A DNA stretch of 64,000 bases from Gonocerus acuteangulatus (lineage: Eukaryota; Arthropoda; Insecta; Hemiptera; Coreidae), in contig OX328123.1 of the NCBI GenBank assembly GCA_946811695.1, positions 155,597,580-155,661,579 of the forward strand, given 5' to 3'. The position numbers and the translations under genes were made by a program. This document shows positions 40,201 through 44,100 of this stretch, piece after piece. The stretch's first letter is position 1. Every line of letters starts with the position of its first letter. The notes beneath the pieces were generated by a model. It was not told the DNA's origin and searched no databases. It saw only the letters and a list, made by a program, of their open reading frames with translations.

Positions 40201-41120
40201 CCGCAGGTATGGAAAAGTCCTTAATAAAGGAGTCTAATTGAAATTTACTATCAATTTTTTTAATTTACCATCACTTATTTATTTATTTACAACTATTTTT
40301 TAAATAATGAAACATTCTTCACATTTCTTGTTTTGTTCATGAAAAGTATTATTTAACAGAAATCCCTTAATAATTAGCTAATGCCTTTATAATTTTTCGT
40401 TCGTTGTAATTTGCGCCTGCTGAAGTTTGATTGTGATCATAGTTTCATTTTATACAAAAGTTACAATGAAGTTGCATGAATTTATAATTCTCTTTCACAA
40501 TAGAGAAGAATTACTCACTTTTTTGATAGAAAATAAAGTTTTGAGTAATTCTATCAAATTTTTGGTGTGATTGCGGATTTATATTCACCGAACATTGCGT
40601 CTGAAGGAGAAGAAAGCTAAGAAGAATGTCTTGGGGGATAAGAAGAATGTCTAGGACGACTTTTGGGCATATGTGCTATGCGTTTCCGCTCGCTTTGCTC
40701 GCTCAAGAAGGTTTCGAAACTCTCAGTGAGTTGGATTGACTAGAGTTTTGATATCTTCTTGAGCAAGCGGAAACGCATAGCACATCTGCCCATAAGCGAT
40801 AGGTTACGACAGGGAGGCACCCTTAAAATTGACAATTATTTTTGAATAAATAGTTTATCAACATTTCAAATGAGAGTTCTCTGTTTCCCAATGTTACATG
40901 TCTCCGCATACGCATGTTTACAAGAATGCTGTTTACGCCAGCTTTTATAACCTGCATAACAGTGAACTTTAGTGCTTAATTACTTCTTTCTTCACATAAG
41001 AATTGAATTCTTCGGGTAAAAATTTAATACCTTTTGTCCGCATCGAAGACAAGAAAGTTGGCTGGCCAAATAACCCCGAAATGGGCTTGCAGTAACAAGA
41101 TTTCCTTCAAGCTTCATTGG

Positions 41121-41181
<61 letters not shown>

Positions 41182-44100
41182 GTTAGAATGTTTTTACATT
41201 TGTCAATATTTTGCAATCAAATCTTTCAATAATTACAGTATCTTAAATGAGCTTAAATTGTTTATCTTTAATTTCTTCTCTTATTTCTAAAGAAGCAGCT
41301 TTCTCACCTGTTATACGAGGGAGAATCAAATACAAACGTGACTTATTTTTTATTTATTTTATTTTTACTTTCATCACAAAAAAAGTACACGGCATTTTTC
41401 TACATAGTCTGCTGATTTGGAAACACATTTTTCCCAGCGCATAGGTAATTTTCCAATCTCGTCCTCATAGCATGAAGAAGGTTATGACTCCAGCCACACA
41501 CATAGGCTTCAACCACATCGATACTGTTGAATCCTTGACCTCCCAAAGCTTCCTTGAATGGCCCAAACAGGTGAAAGTCACATGGTGTTAAGTCTGGGCT
41601 GTATGGAGGGTGTTCTAGTGTTATAGCAGCAAGTAAGCAAGTCAAGCTGCATTTGTCTTAATAAAACATAGGACCCCAAATTGTTTTGATAAAAAAAATG
41701 TACCCTCTTAGAAAATAAAATAGAACATAGCACAATTATATATTAAAAAGTGAATTACGATCGCCTATTTGAAGATGTATCGCCTTGTGAGTTCTCTCTT
41801 GGACTATTATCAGGAACTTCACCATCGGAATCAAGTGCATCCAATAATGAGTTAGCTCTCTGTAAAAGGAGAGATATCGAATTAGCATATATGAAAAAAA
41901 TGGAAAAAAGTGCTTTGGATATATTCAATGAAAAATAAATTTTAATAGTTTGTCAATTACACTGGTCTGCTTTTTACTCGAGACCGTTGTATCTATTCCT
42001 TCTGCTTCTCATGTTCTAAACAAGAAGTTAATGGACTATGAGCTCCATATAATATGTTATTATTAATCACAAAAACAGGAAAACCAAACACGATTGATGA
42101 GATTGACTACTAGAGTAAGTAAATAGGTGGCAAGGCACACACACCAGCTTCTACCTCCAACATTTATACTAAACAATGTTGATTGTAGGACTTTATACTT
42201 TTTTTTTTCCTTTTTTTTTTATAGATAATAAAAGAATTGCACAATGCATAATTTCAATTAATATACAAAGAAGATTTGATGGAAATTATATATTAGAAGA
42301 ACCTGGTGAAACTCTATTTGTAAATAATAAAATCAACTCGACTAGCAATCACAAGATAATTGAAATGTAAAGCCTCTGTTACTTGAACTTTTACAGTAAA
42401 TTAATAGTTATTACAGATTCTAAAAATGCTCAGAAAATGTAATGCATTATTTCATTATGTCGTCTTTAGATGGCTGAGGGATGGCATTGATCTCTGGCGT
42501 GGCTTTAATGAAACTGGGAATGCTCTTTATTCTCACTATCACCCACTGATTTTATACGTGCTAATAGCACTAGGCCAGAGAAGTGACTATGGGGCTAATA
42601 GGTCCATGAGTTATTTCGGTGGAGCATCTGGGGCCCTGCTAGTCGAGCATGAATAAACTCGTTCAGAGCAACGGAAGGGTTAACACAATGTTGGGCAAAA
42701 CTAAAAACTAAAACTGAAATTAAAACTAAATTCACTTTTTGGAATAAACTAAAACTAAACTAAAAATTGCAACCTAAAAAAAAAATAAAACTAAAATTTT
42801 ACTAATTAATGGATTTTAACTAAACTAAAACTAAATCTTTGGGAATTGACTAAAAACTAAATTAAAGCTTTAGTTTAGTTTAGTTTTACTAAAATAACAT
42901 GAATTAATATAAATCATATGTTATTTCGATACTTAAGTAATTTATTAAAACTAATAGAACCTGCTTAAGAATAAGAAATTGTGGCTTTTTCTCGTAATTT
43001 GCAAACATTTGTTCTTTGATAAACTAAATTAGTAAACTAAACTAAAATCACAAATTTAGGTCTCTATTACTAAACTAAACTAATTACCATACTAAAAACA
43101 GAGTCCAAATGATTAATAATCATACAAATCTAAAACTAAACTAAAACTAAAAATACAACATTAGTTTAGTTTTAGTTAGAGAAAACTAACGTTAGTTTAG
43201 TTTACTAACGTTAGTTTTGCCCAACACTGGGTTAACACATCAGCCAGAGAGGAGAGAAATATCACACTTCCTCAGTTTCTTGGCTTCCACTAACACCCAT
43301 CAATTCTCAAATCCTCATAAAGAATCTAGCTTATTGTAATCAATGGATGTAGTAAACTGACCTAAGTGTTTATGTTTCATGGAAAATCATTTATGATTTG
43401 TGTGAGATAATTGGGGTATAGAAAACAACATACCTGTGGCTTAGCCTTCTGTTCTTCCTCTTCTACCGAAGAAATTAGATGGAGAAAGAGTTCGTGAGGA
43501 TCTTGTTCCTGAGGGAATGATGGCCAACTCTTCCCCCTCAGGCTGCACATTAATTCCCCAGGGGATATCACAGAAATTGGAGATTCTGGATGCCTCTCAT
43601 AGTAAAGCACTGTATGAATTAGAAGGAGAAATTTTGTTAAATAGCCTTCAATGATTCTCATGTAACAATATAGTATGTTTAATCAATGGATCATAAAACA
43701 GTAATCATTTCTAACTGCCACAAAAATAATTTGGCTGATCACAATTAAAGTAATTCATTGAGAGGAGATTGTTGACCATAGGTGATGCAAAGGCAAACTA
43801 CATTTTTTATAGGAAAATGAGTTTTATCATTTGCCCATGTTTCAGCTTGAAATTCAAGCCTTCGTCAGGGCTGTAAAACAAGGAGGACAGAGTTAATAAT
43901 GATGTGTATATACAAAAGAACGACAATACCAGAAAAACGTGGAACAGGGTGAATGATAAATTTGGTAAGTGCAGAGCAATGTGAACAAATGTTTCTATGT
44001 TACCCATTTAAGTTTTATTAATCTACCTCTAATTTAAGCTCTAGCTACAGCACCAACTTACCAAATGTATCATTCACCCAGTTCCATATATTATGTTTTT

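Noticed and set aside
41750..41938. Plus-strand frame ending LAYMKKMEKSALDIFNEK
   Set aside because: It overlaps USP30 exon 4 on the opposite strand, which has a strong acceptor and exact phase agreement, so the plus frame is taken as chance.
42426..42656. 76-codon frame MLRKCNALFHYVVFRWLRDG
   Set aside because: It lies in the subterminal region of a piggyBac-like end, and no domain is recognised.
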